Counted from the first letter of the stretch, positions 16,126 through 25,331 are shown. The stretch: 40,125 bases of DNA from Oscillospiraceae bacterium (GCA_009786985.1 WRGW01000103.1:1-40125); one strand, 5' to 3'. The notes: generated by a model from the letters alone, not told the origin. A program made the numbers and translations.

Positions 16126-17097
16126 CTACGTATTAAACGATTCAACAATCGTTCCAATCAACAATTGCCAACCATTCACAAGTATAAATAACATAAGTTT
16201 GAACGGCAACGAAATCATCGCTGGAGGAAGCATCATCATACCCATCGACATAAGCGTTGACGCAACTACCATATCTATAATCAAAAACGGAATAAATAAT
16301 AAGAATCCCATTTGGAACGCTCGTGCAAGTTCGCTTATCATAAAAGCTGGAATAACTACTCGCAGTGGCAACTGTTCCCGATAATTATATATGTCGATGT
16401 TATTCGTGAACTCATACATATACACGCGTTCACCAGAACTGTCATAATCAAACAAAGTCAGTTCTGCCATATCCATAAAGAAACGCAAACTATCATTAGA
16501 AGTTTGGCGTAACATAAAAGATTTCAGAGGTTCACCTGCAGCTTCAACCGCTTCCCATGCTGTGAGTTCGCCATTCACGTGTGGACGATAAGCCTCATCG
16601 TTAATTTCGGCGAACACTGGCCACATTATGAACATAGTCAAAAATAAAGCCAACCCGACCAAGATTTGATTCGGTGGTGTTGACTGTGTACTCATCGCAT
16701 TTCGCAAAAAACCTAATACGATTATAATCCGCGTAAACGACGTCATCATCAAAAGAATCGACGGTGCAACAGATAAAATCGTAATTAAAAGCAGAATTTG
16801 CAACGGTTGTGAGCCATCTACCCCAATTAAGTCATACAAAGCAGAACCCATATCGGGTGCATTTTCATCGGTAGTTTCAGTGGAATCATCAGTTTCGCTC
16901 GATTCTTCGCCGTCATCACTGACCACACTTCCATCGCCTACAACATCGGCAATTCCATTATCATCATTATCAGCCGCAGTAGGAGTTGTTGCAAAAATCG
17001 GCAGTGTAAACGCTACAATCACCAAAAAGACAACAACGGCTAATGAAACCCCTGTCTTACAAACTCTAAGAAATTTTTTAGTCTTCTGTGTTTGCAC
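16126..17097 (-). CDS. fliP: Flagellar export gate protein FliP with acidic N-terminal extension
   Basis: Core of the export channel. The 323-residue product is longer than the usual 215-260. After a signal-like hydrophobic segment (about 15-36) comes a Asp/Glu/Ser/Thr-rich stretch (about 41-80) before the conserved part begins at about 84. The conserved part contains SFTRIIIVLGFLRNAM and TPPNQILVGLALFLTMFIM, and ends with FQMGFLLFIPFLIIDMVVAS and a GMMMLPP motif. The large external loop carries an additional piece, FDYDSSGERVYMYEFTNNID. The start is GTG, overlapping the end of fliO by 20 bp. Confidence 0.95.
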   Translation of the reverse strand: MQTQKTKKFLRVCKTGVSLAVVVFLVIVAFTLPIFATTPTAADNDDNGIADVVGDGSVVSDDGEESSETDDSTETTDENAPDMGSALYDLIGVDGSQPLQILLLITILSVAPSILLMMTSFTRIIIVLGFLRNAMSTQSTPPNQILVGLALFLTMFIMWPVFAEINDEAYRPHVNGELTAWEAVEAAGEPLKSFMLRQTSNDSLRFFMDMAELTLFDYDSSGERVYMYEFTNNIDIYNYREQLPLRVVIPAFMISELARAFQMGFLLFIPFLIIDMVVASTLMSMGMMMLPPAMISLPFKLMLFILVNGWQLLIGTIVESFNT

Positions 17098-17497
17098 TGT
17101 TCACATCTTCTTTCTTTTTTTCTTGATTTGTTTGGCTTTTTTTCTTGATTCCCATACTCGCCGTCACAGTAGAAAGTATGTCAGAAAAAGGCATTACGTT
17201 TTGACCAAATTGTGTGTTGTTAAATGCTGTGCTGATGTATTCTTCTTCAGTTACATCTAAGTCAGCGAGTTTTTCGACTCTTTGAGCCGAAACACCAACT
17301 AAGACAAGTTTTCCGCAGACCGACACCACAAGCATCATCGAATCACGCCCTAAACCCACTTTGTCGATTACACGCAAACGCCCACCAGATGTGGTAATCC
17401 GTCTGTTAAGCATCCTGAGTCCAAAAAACAGCAGGAAAAACAGACCTAATACCCCCAACAGTGTCACCATCATTGTCAAAAATTGAGGCATTTTCAC
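17078..17497 (-). CDS. fliO: Flagellar biosynthesis protein FliO (FliZ type)
   Basis: 139-residue protein that helps FliP assemble. One TM helix (about 8-27, MVTLLGVLGLFFLLFFGL) is followed by a short SH3-like cytoplasmic domain: RLRVIDKVGLGRDSMMLVVSVCGKLVLVGVSAQRVEKLADL. The C-terminal tail is charged and lysine-rich. It is the first gene after the cheY terminator, so it probably has a promoter in the 17498-17670 region. A candidate TATATT lies there, but I could not pair it with a good -35. Confidence 0.9.
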   Translation of the reverse strand: MKMPQFLTMMVTLLGVLGLFFLLFFGLRMLNRRITTSGGRLRVIDKVGLGRDSMMLVVSVCGKLVLVGVSAQRVEKLADLDVTEEEYISTAFNNTQFGQNVMPFSDILSTVTASMGIKKKSQTNQEKKKEDVNSANTED

Positions 17498-17538
17498 CTC
17501 TCCTTAAAATATAGCGTTGTTATATAGCGAGTTAAAAT

Positions 17539-17643
17539 GTTCCAGTAACTAACACCACTGGGCAAGCCCTGCACCCCTCTCGCTTCGCTCAAGAAAACCG
17601 ACGCACAGAGCGTCGGGGTATTACACCCGAACTTTCAATAAAA
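17539..17643 (+). repeat. Family B repeat, copy 2
   Basis: It matches 8084-8180 (inverse orientation) and 37246-37343. Visible hairpins are CGACGC-acaga-GCGTCG, the CTCGCTTCGCTC segment, and complementary outer segments ending in CCCGAACTTTCAATAAA. It lies between fliO and the cheY terminator, in the operon gap 17498-17753. Confidence 0.75.
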
Positions 17644-17670
17644 TGCTTCGCATTTTCAACTTAACCAATT

Positions 17671-17741
17671 ATAAAAAAACAGCTAATAATAGAATAAGGG
17701 GAAAACCACCATATGTGTCCCTCCCCTTGGTTCTATTATTA
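17671..17741 (-). terminator. Intrinsic terminator after cheY
   Basis: On the minus strand, an 11-bp stem TAATAATAGAA (arms 17731-17741 and 17684-17694) continues, after a small internal loop, into AGGGG/CCCCT, and is followed within 3 nt by a run of seven T. It is 12 bp downstream of the cheY stop and lies inside the flagellar cluster, so it would split or attenuate the operon before fliO. Confidence 0.85.
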
Positions 17742-17753
17742 CGTTTAGGAATA

Positions 17754-18116
17754 TTATCCTAAAATTTTAGTAACAGTCTGTAAGATTCTGTCTGGTTTGA
17801 ACGGTTTAACGATAAAGTCAAGAGCACCAAGTTTAATCGCTTCTACAACCATCGCCTCTTGCCCCATCGCCGAACACATGATTACTTTTGCAGATGGGTT
17901 TTTGGTTTTAATTTCAGATAACGCTTCAATACCAGTTTTGTTAGGCATGGTGATATCCATAACTACAAGGTCTGGGCTTTCTGCATCGAACATTTGACAA
18001 GCTATTTCACCGTCAGCCGCCTCAATAATATTAGTGAAACCATTTTTAGTCAACGTATCACGAATGAGCATTCTCATAAAAGCAGCATCGTCAACTAGTA
18101 AGATTTTTTTATCCAT
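17754..18116 (-). CDS. cheY: Chemotaxis response regulator CheY
   Basis: Single receiver domain of 120 residues. The acidic pocket is D9-D10, the phosphorylation site is D54 (LVVMDITMP), the switch serine is S82 and the conserved lysine is K104 (FIVKPFK). Phospho-CheY binds FliM/FliY at the switch. It follows fliY by about 140 bp and precedes an intrinsic terminator. The kinase CheA is not in the window. AAGGTAG precedes the ATG. Confidence 0.96.
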   Translation of the reverse strand: MDKKILLVDDAAFMRMLIRDTLTKNGFTNIIEAADGEIACQMFDAESPDLVVMDITMPNKTGIEALSEIKTKNPSAKVIMCSAMGQEAMVVEAIKLGALDFIVKPFKPDRILQTVTKILG

Positions 18117-18247
18117 TTTTCTACCTTATACCTTTCTGTCTTTCTTACAAAGACACGAGATTATTTTGAAACCTTGTTGCTATAGTCTTTTGATAACTTG
18201 TTTTGGTTTTGACTTGGCTTCGAGGGTCGGCTGAAACGCCCCTACAG

Positions 18248-18259
18248 CTCTTGTTTGGC
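18248..18259 (-). repeat. Family D box abutting the fliY stop
   Basis: GCCAAACAAGAG on the minus strand begins with the G of the fliY stop codon TAG. A GC-rich segment with limited pairing (GTAGGGGC...GCCGACCC) follows up to about 18215. Only one box is clear here. Confidence 0.6.
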
Positions 18260-19443
18260 TATTCCTTGCCTAAAGAATCCATGAATTTTGATTTGATGAT
18301 TTCGGTGATTCTCACGGCGAAATTATCATCAATTACTACCACATCGCCTCGGGCAATCAAGTTTCCGTTTACAACGATATCAACAGGAGCACCTGCCTGA
18401 CGTTCAAGCTCGATAATAGTGCCTTGTGCGAACTCCAAAATTTCTTTCACACGTCTTCTTGTTTTGCCGATTTCTACTGAAATTTGCAACGGCACGTTCA
18501 TAAGCAGTTGTAAATTATCTTTTTGTTCGCTTGGTAAGTTTATGTCAAAATTCTCAAATTGATGCAATTGAGCGTTTTGAATGTTAATCGGCTGTTGCAT
18601 CGAATTACCTCCATACGGCTGTTGATAATATCCATAAGGTGCTGCCCCCATCGGCATCGTTCCTTGTGGTGGCGGATAAGCTCCCAGCGGTGGTGTCCCT
18701 CCTGGCGGCATTCCTTGTGGAGGCGGATATCCACCTCCTTGTGCTGGCATTGCACCAGCTGCTGGTTGCTGAGTTGTTGCTGCACCTCCAGTTTCTACAG
18801 ATGGAGCAACTTCTGGTTTTGCTTCTACTTCAGGTGGTTTATTGATTTCAACAAGACGGTCTGATAGTTCCTGAACTAATTCGCTTCTCATCACAGTCAT
18901 AAATTCGGAGTCAATTATATCTTCAATCGTTAGATGAAAGTTTACAGTCACAACTTCTTCGTCCTCTGCAAACTCCTCAGGTTCTACCGATGAAAAATCA
19001 ATTGAATCCATTACTCGTGGTTCAGGAGGTGAAATGTCAATATTCATATCAAGGAATTTAGACATCGCCGTTGAACATGAACCCATCATTTGGTTCATAA
19101 CTTCTGATACCGCACTAATGTTTAGCTCATCGAACTCAAAGTCTGGTTGGAGTTCAAGGGGTTGCCCCATAAGCTGATTCAAAATCATCTGAACATCATC
19201 TTGTTTCAACAACATGAGGTTTGCACCATCAATGCCTTTCGTGTAGACAATCTTCACACAAATAGCAGGTTCGAGTTCTTCCCTCTTTAATTCTTTAACT
19301 TTCTCAACGTTTACAGTAGGGGTGGTGATTAGTACCTTGGCATCGAGTAGTTCGGAAACAGCTGTTGCCGCACTCCCCATACCGACGTTCATTATTTCGC
19401 CGATTGCATCTTTTTGAATATCCGTAATTTCAATATTCGCCAT
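18259..19443 (-). CDS. fliY: Flagellar switch/CheY-P phosphatase FliY
   Basis: C-ring protein joining a CheC-type phosphatase to a FliN domain, 394 residues. Residues 1-130 carry both catalytic repeats: KDAIGEIMNVGMGSAA near 11-26 and SAVSEVMNQMMGSCSTA. The E and N residues are intact in both. A Pro/Gly/Gln/Tyr-rich linker (about 215-280, repeats of YPPPQG) follows. The C-terminal SpoA/FliN domain is NVPLQISVEIGKTRRRVKEIL and ends VVIDDNFAVRITEI. It lies between fliM and cheY, as in Bacillus. The linker is low-complexity and could vary between strains. Confidence 0.95.
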   Translation of the reverse strand: MANIEITDIQKDAIGEIMNVGMGSAATAVSELLDAKVLITTPTVNVEKVKELKREELEPAICVKIVYTKGIDGANLMLLKQDDVQMILNQLMGQPLELQPDFEFDELNISAVSEVMNQMMGSCSTAMSKFLDMNIDISPPEPRVMDSIDFSSVEPEEFAEDEEVVTVNFHLTIEDIIDSEFMTVMRSELVQELSDRLVEINKPPEVEAKPEVAPSVETGGAATTQQPAAGAMPAQGGGYPPPQGMPPGGTPPLGAYPPPQGTMPMGAAPYGYYQQPYGGNSMQQPINIQNAQLHQFENFDINLPSEQKDNLQLLMNVPLQISVEIGKTRRRVKEILEFAQGTIIELERQAGAPVDIVVNGNLIARGDVVVIDDNFAVRITEIIKSKFMDSLGKE

Positions 19444-19562
19444 TGATATGTTCGCTCCCTTTCATTTGTGTTATACGACTTTGGGCATATTTTCTGATAG
19501 TTCTCATTATATTTCGCATACCACGCATTATTTTTAATACTTTGCGATATATTCACGACACA

Positions 19563-20558
19563 TCAGAGGTCGTCACGCAACACGTTTTCGATTTTAATCG
19601 CTTTCTTGCTGTTGAAAATGCCGAGCTTGCCATCAAACCACGTTTGCCCGCCAATATTCAATTCTATATTACCGTCAATTCCTTTTCCGAGCGGTATTAT
19701 GTCGCCAGTTTGCAAATTCATCACGTCAATCATATCAAGGTTAGTTTCACCCAAGACAGCCGTAACGTTAAGTAATGACTGTGAAAGTGTGTTAATGATA
19801 CTTTCTTTGCGTTCTTCTTCGCGTGCAGCATCGCTTTTCCTTGCACCTTTAGAACTAAACGTTGCATATTTTTGCATCAAGCTATCAAGCTCAAGTGCGG
19901 GAATACACACCGAAACAACCGCTTTGGCATCGTTAATGTGAACCTCTAACACGGCAATCGCCATCGCATCATCATAACCTATGCTCGAAATAGCACGCGC
20001 GTTAGTTTCGATTCGATTGAGTTTCGGCGTTACACTCACATAGTTTTCCCACGGCTCTTGCAAGGTTTGCACCATATTACCAATAATACCTTTCATCACA
20101 CTGATTTCAATTTCAGTGAAATCACGGTCGGCTTCATCGCTCGCACCCCTACCACCTTGTAGACGGTCAATCATAGTATACGTAATCGAATTAGAAAGCT
20201 GAACGATTGCCGTAACATCATCAACATCGTCATCGCCTTCTATGCTTAGGCTTGCAAGCCCCATCATTACATAATCTGGCAAAGCGTTATTGAACTCGTA
20301 ATACTTTTGCTCCTCAACCGAAACCAAGGAAACTTTACAGTAGAGCCGCAACAACCCTGTGTAATATGACGACAAAAGTCGTGCATAGTTATCGAACACA
20401 TTGTTTAAGACTTTTAGACGCTCTTTAGTCAGCTTCTTAGGTGACTTAAAGTCATAGTCTTTCACCGTGCCTTTACTGTCGACAATCGAGCCTATATCTC
20501 CTCCAGAAGCACCGCTTAGCATAGCATCAATTTGTTCTTGCGTAAGAGTATCTGCCAA
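19563..20558 (-). CDS. fliM: Flagellar motor switch protein FliM
   Basis: C-ring component of 331 residues. The N-terminal TLTQEQIDAMLSG (about 4-16) is the CheY-P binding motif. The middle domain includes LKVLNNVFDNYARLLSSYYTGLLRLY and TYTMIDRLQGGRG, and the C-terminal SpoA domain includes VLGETNLDMIDVMNLQTGDIIPLGKGIDG. A piece of its own 5' coding region (20398-20432) is repeated upstream at 20690-20724. fliL, usual between motB and fliM, is missing. Confidence 0.96.
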   Translation of the reverse strand: MADTLTQEQIDAMLSGASGGDIGSIVDSKGTVKDYDFKSPKKLTKERLKVLNNVFDNYARLLSSYYTGLLRLYCKVSLVSVEEQKYYEFNNALPDYVMMGLASLSIEGDDDVDDVTAIVQLSNSITYTMIDRLQGGRGASDEADRDFTEIEISVMKGIIGNMVQTLQEPWENYVSVTPKLNRIETNARAISSIGYDDAMAIAVLEVHINDAKAVVSVCIPALELDSLMQKYATFSSKGARKSDAAREEERKESIINTLSQSLLNVTAVLGETNLDMIDVMNLQTGDIIPLGKGIDGNIELNIGGQTWFDGKLGIFNSKKAIKIENVLRDDL

Positions 20559-20689
20559 CTTACTTCACCGCCTTTTCACAATCTACCGTCATAAGACGGC
20601 TCTAAACACCCCCACCTTGCAGGCGGAAATCATAGTTTTGTTTGTTTTATAGTTAATCTGCGTTTCCAACTATATTTTCCATGTCTGTT

Positions 20690-20724
20690 ACATCTTTTAA
20701 GACTTTTAGACGCTCTGTCGTCAG
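20690..20724 (-). repeat. Duplicated 35-bp fragment of fliM
   Basis: This matches fliM positions 20398-20432 at 31 of 35 bases, including an unbroken 19-base core. It lies in the 174-bp gap between motB and fliM, where fliL would be expected, with a short open frame (LTTERLKVLKDV...) that resembles FliM LTKERLKVLNNV. It is a leftover of a local duplication or deletion. Confidence 0.65.
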
Positions 20725-20732
20725 GCATGAGT

Positions 20733-21734
20733 TCACGGAATCGTTGGAATCGCAAAGTCAAATCCACGCCCATCGCCAGGAGTAGGTTCTGGAACTTCAA
20801 ACACTTGGTCTAAAGCTGAACCGTATCTCTCGCGGATTAGTTGGTAAATATGTTGATTTCTATCAATCGTTGTAGGACAAGGACGCCTGTTTCCATGCGG
20901 TCCAGTCGTAATCAACGGGAAGAGATAATCAAACTCTAACATATCGAGCATTGCAACAGTATTTTCAGGCATATACTCGTTACGAGACAAAATCAATTCA
21001 ACACGCCTATTACGGTCGTTGCTCGAAACTGTCTCAGTCGGGTAATGTGGATTAAACGGTCCATGACCAACTGGCAAAAACTTTTCCGAACTAACCATAT
21101 TCAACTCATCATCTAAGTATATAGTCACTGCAGTGGCACGATTTGCCGAAAGCCTCCAGTGGTTCATATCACCCCACGATGATACGCCTGGTGGTGCTGG
21201 TGCTGTATGACCAGCTACTTCAGCGTTTGCAATAAATCTATTTATCGCACGAATCCCAGGTGCGATTGTCGCCAACGCAGCCTGCCCCTGTGGGAGCAAC
21301 GTGTAACTCTCGGGTTCAAACATGATTTCATCATTAAAACGAATATGCATTCGCCCTTGATTCATCTCGACTGAAACATCTTGCGTTAAATCGGCTTCGC
21401 TAATCGCTTCAGCTACCCAGTTGAACAAGTCATCAAAAGTCATAGGAAACGTTCCCGGAATACCAGGGGTTTCACCCTCACGTGCTGGGTCATCTGGACC
21501 AGTATTGTCATCTTGTTCGCCTTGAGGTTCTTCAGGTTCGACAACAACTCTCTCAACCACATCCCCAGAAAGGCTTGCGAACGATCGTAAAATCCACTGC
21601 ATTCTATTTTCATCGGGGACTGAGGCAGTATACATCATAACAAAGAAGCAAAGGAGCAGTGTTACCATGTCTGCGTACGTATTCAACCAACCATCAGTTT
21701 TTGCAGGTGGTTGTGGCTGTTTTTTTCTTGCCAT
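20733..21734 (-). CDS. motB: Flagellar stator protein MotB
   Basis: Stator subunit of 333 residues. One TM follows WLNTYADMVTLLLCFFVMMY, with the proton-binding aspartate D22. An acidic, proline-rich linker (about 60-95) and a C-terminal OmpA-like peptidoglycan-binding domain (AEVAGHTAP, LSANRATAVTIYL, SSNDRNRRVELIL) follow. The last 60 residues extend past the usual domain end. It follows motA by about 95 bp. GAGGAAGG precedes the ATG. Confidence 0.96.
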   Translation of the reverse strand: MARKKQPQPPAKTDGWLNTYADMVTLLLCFFVMMYTASVPDENRMQWILRSFASLSGDVVERVVVEPEEPQGEQDDNTGPDDPAREGETPGIPGTFPMTFDDLFNWVAEAISEADLTQDVSVEMNQGRMHIRFNDEIMFEPESYTLLPQGQAALATIAPGIRAINRFIANAEVAGHTAPAPPGVSSWGDMNHWRLSANRATAVTIYLDDELNMVSSEKFLPVGHGPFNPHYPTETVSSNDRNRRVELILSRNEYMPENTVAMLDMLEFDYLFPLITTGPHGNRRPCPTTIDRNQHIYQLIRERYGSALDQVFEVPEPTPGDGRGFDFAIPTIP

Positions 21735-21828
21735 AACTTTACCTTCCTCATTTCCTACTTATATAATTATAACATACTTATTGCGAAAATGCAACAGTTA
21801 ATTTTCGCCTTAATAATTTGAGAAGATT

Positions 21829-22617
21829 TTAAGCCTCAGCTTCTTTCTTCTCAGATTTTGCAAGCATAAACTCAAGTTTTTCTTTAATCAAACGTGGGTT
21901 AGAACCTGCCGCAATCGACATTACACCTTCAACGATGAGCTGCATACAGAAAACTTCTTTGTCGTGAGTGTTTTTCATAGCACTTCCCCATGGTGCAAAC
22001 ACAACGTTACCAAGTAATGAACCGTAGAAAGTTGTAATCAAGGCAATCGCCATAAGAGGACCTAATTGGTCATCTCCCCCCTCATTACCTAACGAAACAA
22101 GCATCAGTACAAGACCTACAAGCGTACCAATCATACCAAACGCTGGACCGAGCGCCAACCCTTTTTCAGCAAAGTTCCAAGCGATTGAGTGTCTATCGGT
22201 CATAAACTCAATTGAATCTTCAAGCATTGCACGAACTTTATCAGGGTCATTAGCGTCAACAATCAGCATAATAGCCTGTTTTAGGAACGGGTCTTCACAA
22301 GTATTAGCACCGTCTTCAAGAGCGAGTAGCCCTTTACTACGTGCAGTTACTGCGAACTTATCAATCTGTTCTATGTATGCCCGAGGGTCATACTTAGGCG
22401 GGAAAATCGTGATTTTAAGATACTTCGGAATATTTTTGAGTGTCGAAAGCGGGAACGATGCAATCAAACACGCAAACGTACCACCGATAACGATTAGGAT
22501 ACTTGGAGGGTCAATGAACAGTTGAATCTGATGAAAACCACCTTCACCACCGTTAAAGATACCGAATATAACCATTCCCCATGCGATTATACTACCTACT
22601 ATAAACGTAATATTCAT
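21829..22617 (-). CDS. motA: Flagellar stator protein MotA
   Basis: Stator subunit, 262 residues with four TM helices: two near the N-terminus (about 4-20 and 33-52) and two later (about 150-170 and 185-205, GPAFGMIGTLVGLVLMLVSL and IALITTFYGSLLGNVVFAPW). The cytoplasmic loop between them contacts FliG. It lies between flbD and motB. GAGGAAAAAAAGC precedes the ATG. Confidence 0.97.
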   Translation of the reverse strand: MNITFIVGSIIAWGMVIFGIFNGGEGGFHQIQLFIDPPSILIVIGGTFACLIASFPLSTLKNIPKYLKITIFPPKYDPRAYIEQIDKFAVTARSKGLLALEDGANTCEDPFLKQAIMLIVDANDPDKVRAMLEDSIEFMTDRHSIAWNFAEKGLALGPAFGMIGTLVGLVLMLVSLGNEGGDDQLGPLMAIALITTFYGSLLGNVVFAPWGSAMKNTHDKEVFCMQLIVEGVMSIAAGSNPRLIKEKLEFMLAKSEKKEAEA

Positions 22618-22682
22618 GCTTTTTTTCCTCTTCTACTTTTAGTGAATTATTAGCGAATTTATTAAAGCCTTTAACAAAAAGA

Positions 22683-22934
22683 CTATTCACTTTGATTTTT
22701 ATTGTGGTTTTCCACGTGATTTTCGTTACGATTCTTGCTTCGCATCCTGCGTTTTGAGTTTCGATTAAACTGAATAACTTTGTCAATAATTTCGTCAAGA
22801 CCTTCAGACACGATATAGGTATGTCCGTTATTCATGGTGATTACCGTGTCTGGAGTTTCTTGGGCTATTTCAATCATATTCTCGTTAATAAGAATCTGTT
22901 TTCCACTAATTTTAGTCAATAATATCACACGCAT
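22683..22934 (-). CDS. flbD: FlbD/SwrD family flagellar protein
   Basis: 83-residue small protein. The conserved part is residues 1-60 (MRVILLTKISGKQILINENM and PDTVITMNNGHTYIVSEGLDEI), and the tail is Arg/Asn-rich. In Bacillus the counterpart raises stator power. The position between flgE and motA is the normal one in Clostridia. AAAGGGGG precedes the ATG. Confidence 0.9.
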   Translation of the reverse strand: MRVILLTKISGKQILINENMIEIAQETPDTVITMNNGHTYIVSEGLDEIIDKVIQFNRNSKRRMRSKNRNENHVENHNKNQSE

Positions 22935-23120
22935 AACCCCCTTTTGCCTCTAAACACTGAGGAAGATTCCTCAAAAACCCTTCACCCTGCGGTGTAGAAC
23001 CTTCTTATTCTCTACTAAAGGGTTAAATAATGTCACAGAAGTATGTAAGATGTAAGGAGCGAAGCAAAGCTCCACTTACGGACATTTTGTTTAGCTCCTT
23101 ACACTACCAAAAACCTAAGT
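22935..23120. other. flgE-flbD intergenic region with hairpins
   Basis: This stretch holds a TGAGGAA/TTCCTCA hairpin (22958-22973) and a larger one with GGAGC/GCTCC and GTAA/TTAC pairs (23052-23079). GCTAAACAAAAT (minus strand, about 23084-23095) faintly resembles a family D box. No gene and no T-run terminator were seen. Confidence 0.4.
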
Positions 23121-25160
23121 TTATCGTTTCAGATTAACAAGCTCTTCGAGCATTGAGTCAGAAACAGTTATAATACGAGAGTTAGCCTGGAATCCACGTT
23201 GTGTGATAATCATATCCGAGAACTCTTGCGATAAGTCAACGTTTGACATTTCGAGAGCACCTGAAATGATTTGAGTTTCAGCCTCATCACGTGGGATTCT
23301 CACTTGAGCAGGTCCCGAAGCAAGCGTTTCTACAAAGTAAGAAGTACCTACTTGGCTCAAGCCCGCTGGATTAACAAACTCAACAATATCTACACGCCCG
23401 AGGAGCAGTAGTCCGTGTACTGGATGTGCACCATAGATTACACCATCTCTATCAATAAAGATGTCAGCAGTATCAGCAGTCTGCTCTGAGTGGAATGCAC
23501 CACCAGTTAGAGCGAGAGTACCAAGTCTTCTAAAAGCATCTTCAAAGAAGCTGTTTGCACCGCCAGACATACCAATTCTACGAGTAGTAGTTCCCATACC
23601 AGTAGTATCAAGAATATGTTCACCAGCATCAACCTGTACAGTTGATGGATGCATAATCGAAGTAAAACGGTCATCAGCTGGGTCGAGTGCAGTAATCGCA
23701 CCCTCTTCACCAGCAGGAGCACCAGCAGTAACTGTTATCATAAAGTTTTCTCTACCAGCAGCAGCTCTATCAATTACTTCTTGTAAAGCAACCAAACAAA
23801 CTTCATCATTAGGAACACGAACCGTTAGAACGTTGTTATTCCAAATAGCAGTAGGGTAGTTAAATCCAGCTGAATGGTCAGCGACAATATCAATACGGTA
23901 TCTATTACCGAACTCACCCGGTTGTTCAATGTGGAAGAACAAACGATTTTCCAATTCTTCAGTAACAATAGCTTCCCACGCAGTAACGTGTGCTGCTGTT
24001 ACGACGGCACCAGCAGTAGCAGCAGTACCACCAGCAGTAAGAATTTCCGCTTGTCTTGCAGTAAGGGTATTAGTTCCGTTTGCGGTAGGAGATGCTACTG
24101 TAAGTGCATTAGCAGTCCCTGGCATTTGGAAGTGATTGCCTGCATTTTGTGCAGCTGTTACCGCAGGAGTGCTAAGGAAATCAATTTCGATTTCAACAAG
24201 TGCTGGGTCAACCGCAACACCACCGATTCTAATCGCTTCACGTACTTGCTCTTGGAAGAGGTGTGAAACTTCTTCGATTACCGCTTGGTTAAACATAGCC
24301 ACGTGTGAGTGAGTAATAGTATCACCAGCCGTCAAACCTAAGTTAAAACGGTCATTTAGGAGTGATATTATTTCCGTACTATATTCCATATCGCCGAATG
24401 TAGCAGTACCATCTACCCACGGGCGTGCATTTGAAACGTCAGCCGCAGTGAGGTCAGTCGATAATCCAAGCAAAGCACGAACTGCTGAAGTTTCAAAGTC
24501 ATACGACAAGTCCATGAATACGTTCAAAGTTGAACCAGTCATAGTAGAGAACGGAGCATCAGACGGGATAATCGTAAGTGCTACGTTACCACCAGGACCA
24601 ATTCCGCCCGCTCTAATAACAATGTCGTGATTATTATTATCGCTTGCTCTAAATGTAGCTGTGTGGCTCGCTTGAGCATCCTCAATATCAGGGATTCTTA
24701 TGTTAATTCTTTGTTGCCCCGCCATAGAGTTGGTAGGGTCACCAGATACACCGAGAACAACGTTACCGTTAGGGTCAGTTAGGTTTCCGAAATCATCCAA
24801 AGAGAATCTACCTAGACGAGTGTAGAAAATTCTACCCATAGGGTCTTGTACTTGGAAAAAACCAGAACCTTCAAGAGCTAAGTCAAACACGCTGTCAGAG
24901 AACGTAATTCCAGACTGTGTCATAACCGTGCTAACCGTTCCGAGTTGTACACCGAGACCGATTTGCATCGGGTTTACACCACCCTGAGTAAAATCACCAC
25001 CACTCGCACGTTGTCTTGTTTGATAGTACACGTCACGGAAAGTTACAGTTGAACCTTTGAAGGCAGTTGTATTTACGTTTGCAATGTTGTTACCAATTAC
25101 GTCCATGCGTTGGTTATGGGTTCTAAGACCCGTTACTCCTGAAAATAAAGACCTAATCAT
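23121..25160 (-). CDS. flgE: Flagellar hook protein FlgE
   Basis: Hook subunit of 679 residues, much longer than enterobacterial FlgE (about 400). The N-terminal rod motif is GVTGLRTHNQRMDVIGNNIANVNTTAFKGS (about 8-37 in parts) and the C-terminal GALEMSNVDLSQEFSDMII with QRGFQANSRIITVSDSML is intact. The extra length is a central Ala/Thr-rich exposed region (about 330-410, repeated AATAGAVVTAAHV-like segments). AAAGGAAAA precedes the ATG. It follows the small flagellar operon protein and precedes flbD. Confidence 0.95.
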   Translation of the reverse strand: MIRSLFSGVTGLRTHNQRMDVIGNNIANVNTTAFKGSTVTFRDVYYQTRQRASGGDFTQGGVNPMQIGLGVQLGTVSTVMTQSGITFSDSVFDLALEGSGFFQVQDPMGRIFYTRLGRFSLDDFGNLTDPNGNVVLGVSGDPTNSMAGQQRINIRIPDIEDAQASHTATFRASDNNNHDIVIRAGGIGPGGNVALTIIPSDAPFSTMTGSTLNVFMDLSYDFETSAVRALLGLSTDLTAADVSNARPWVDGTATFGDMEYSTEIISLLNDRFNLGLTAGDTITHSHVAMFNQAVIEEVSHLFQEQVREAIRIGGVAVDPALVEIEIDFLSTPAVTAAQNAGNHFQMPGTANALTVASPTANGTNTLTARQAEILTAGGTAATAGAVVTAAHVTAWEAIVTEELENRLFFHIEQPGEFGNRYRIDIVADHSAGFNYPTAIWNNNVLTVRVPNDEVCLVALQEVIDRAAAGRENFMITVTAGAPAGEEGAITALDPADDRFTSIMHPSTVQVDAGEHILDTTGMGTTTRRIGMSGGANSFFEDAFRRLGTLALTGGAFHSEQTADTADIFIDRDGVIYGAHPVHGLLLLGRVDIVEFVNPAGLSQVGTSYFVETLASGPAQVRIPRDEAETQIISGALEMSNVDLSQEFSDMIITQRGFQANSRIITVSDSMLEELVNLKR

Positions 25161-25191
25161 ATTAAAGATTTTCCTTTCATATTCCCCAAAA

Positions 25192-25217
25192 TCTGCTTTT
25201 CAGTCAATCAAAGCAGA
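25192..25217. other. Hairpin upstream of flgE
   Basis: TCTGCTTT (25192-25199) pairs with AAAGCAGA (25210-25217) around a 10-nt loop, followed on the minus strand by TTTTGGGG. It lies just ahead of the flgE ribosome binding site and might be a weak attenuator or an mRNA-stabilising stem. Confidence 0.45.
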
Positions 25218-25331
25218 ATGTCTCTTTTGGTACATCGCACCATCAGACCGACTTTTTTGAGGTTGTTTATTAAAATTTATTTCGCATTTTATTTGATTGC
25301 CGTTTTGCCTATATTTGCCTTCAAGCTAAAG

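Noticed and set aside
22935-23120. Intrinsic terminator between flgE and flbD
   Set aside because: Hairpins exist but no T-run follows on the minus strand, so I list it only as a structured spacer.
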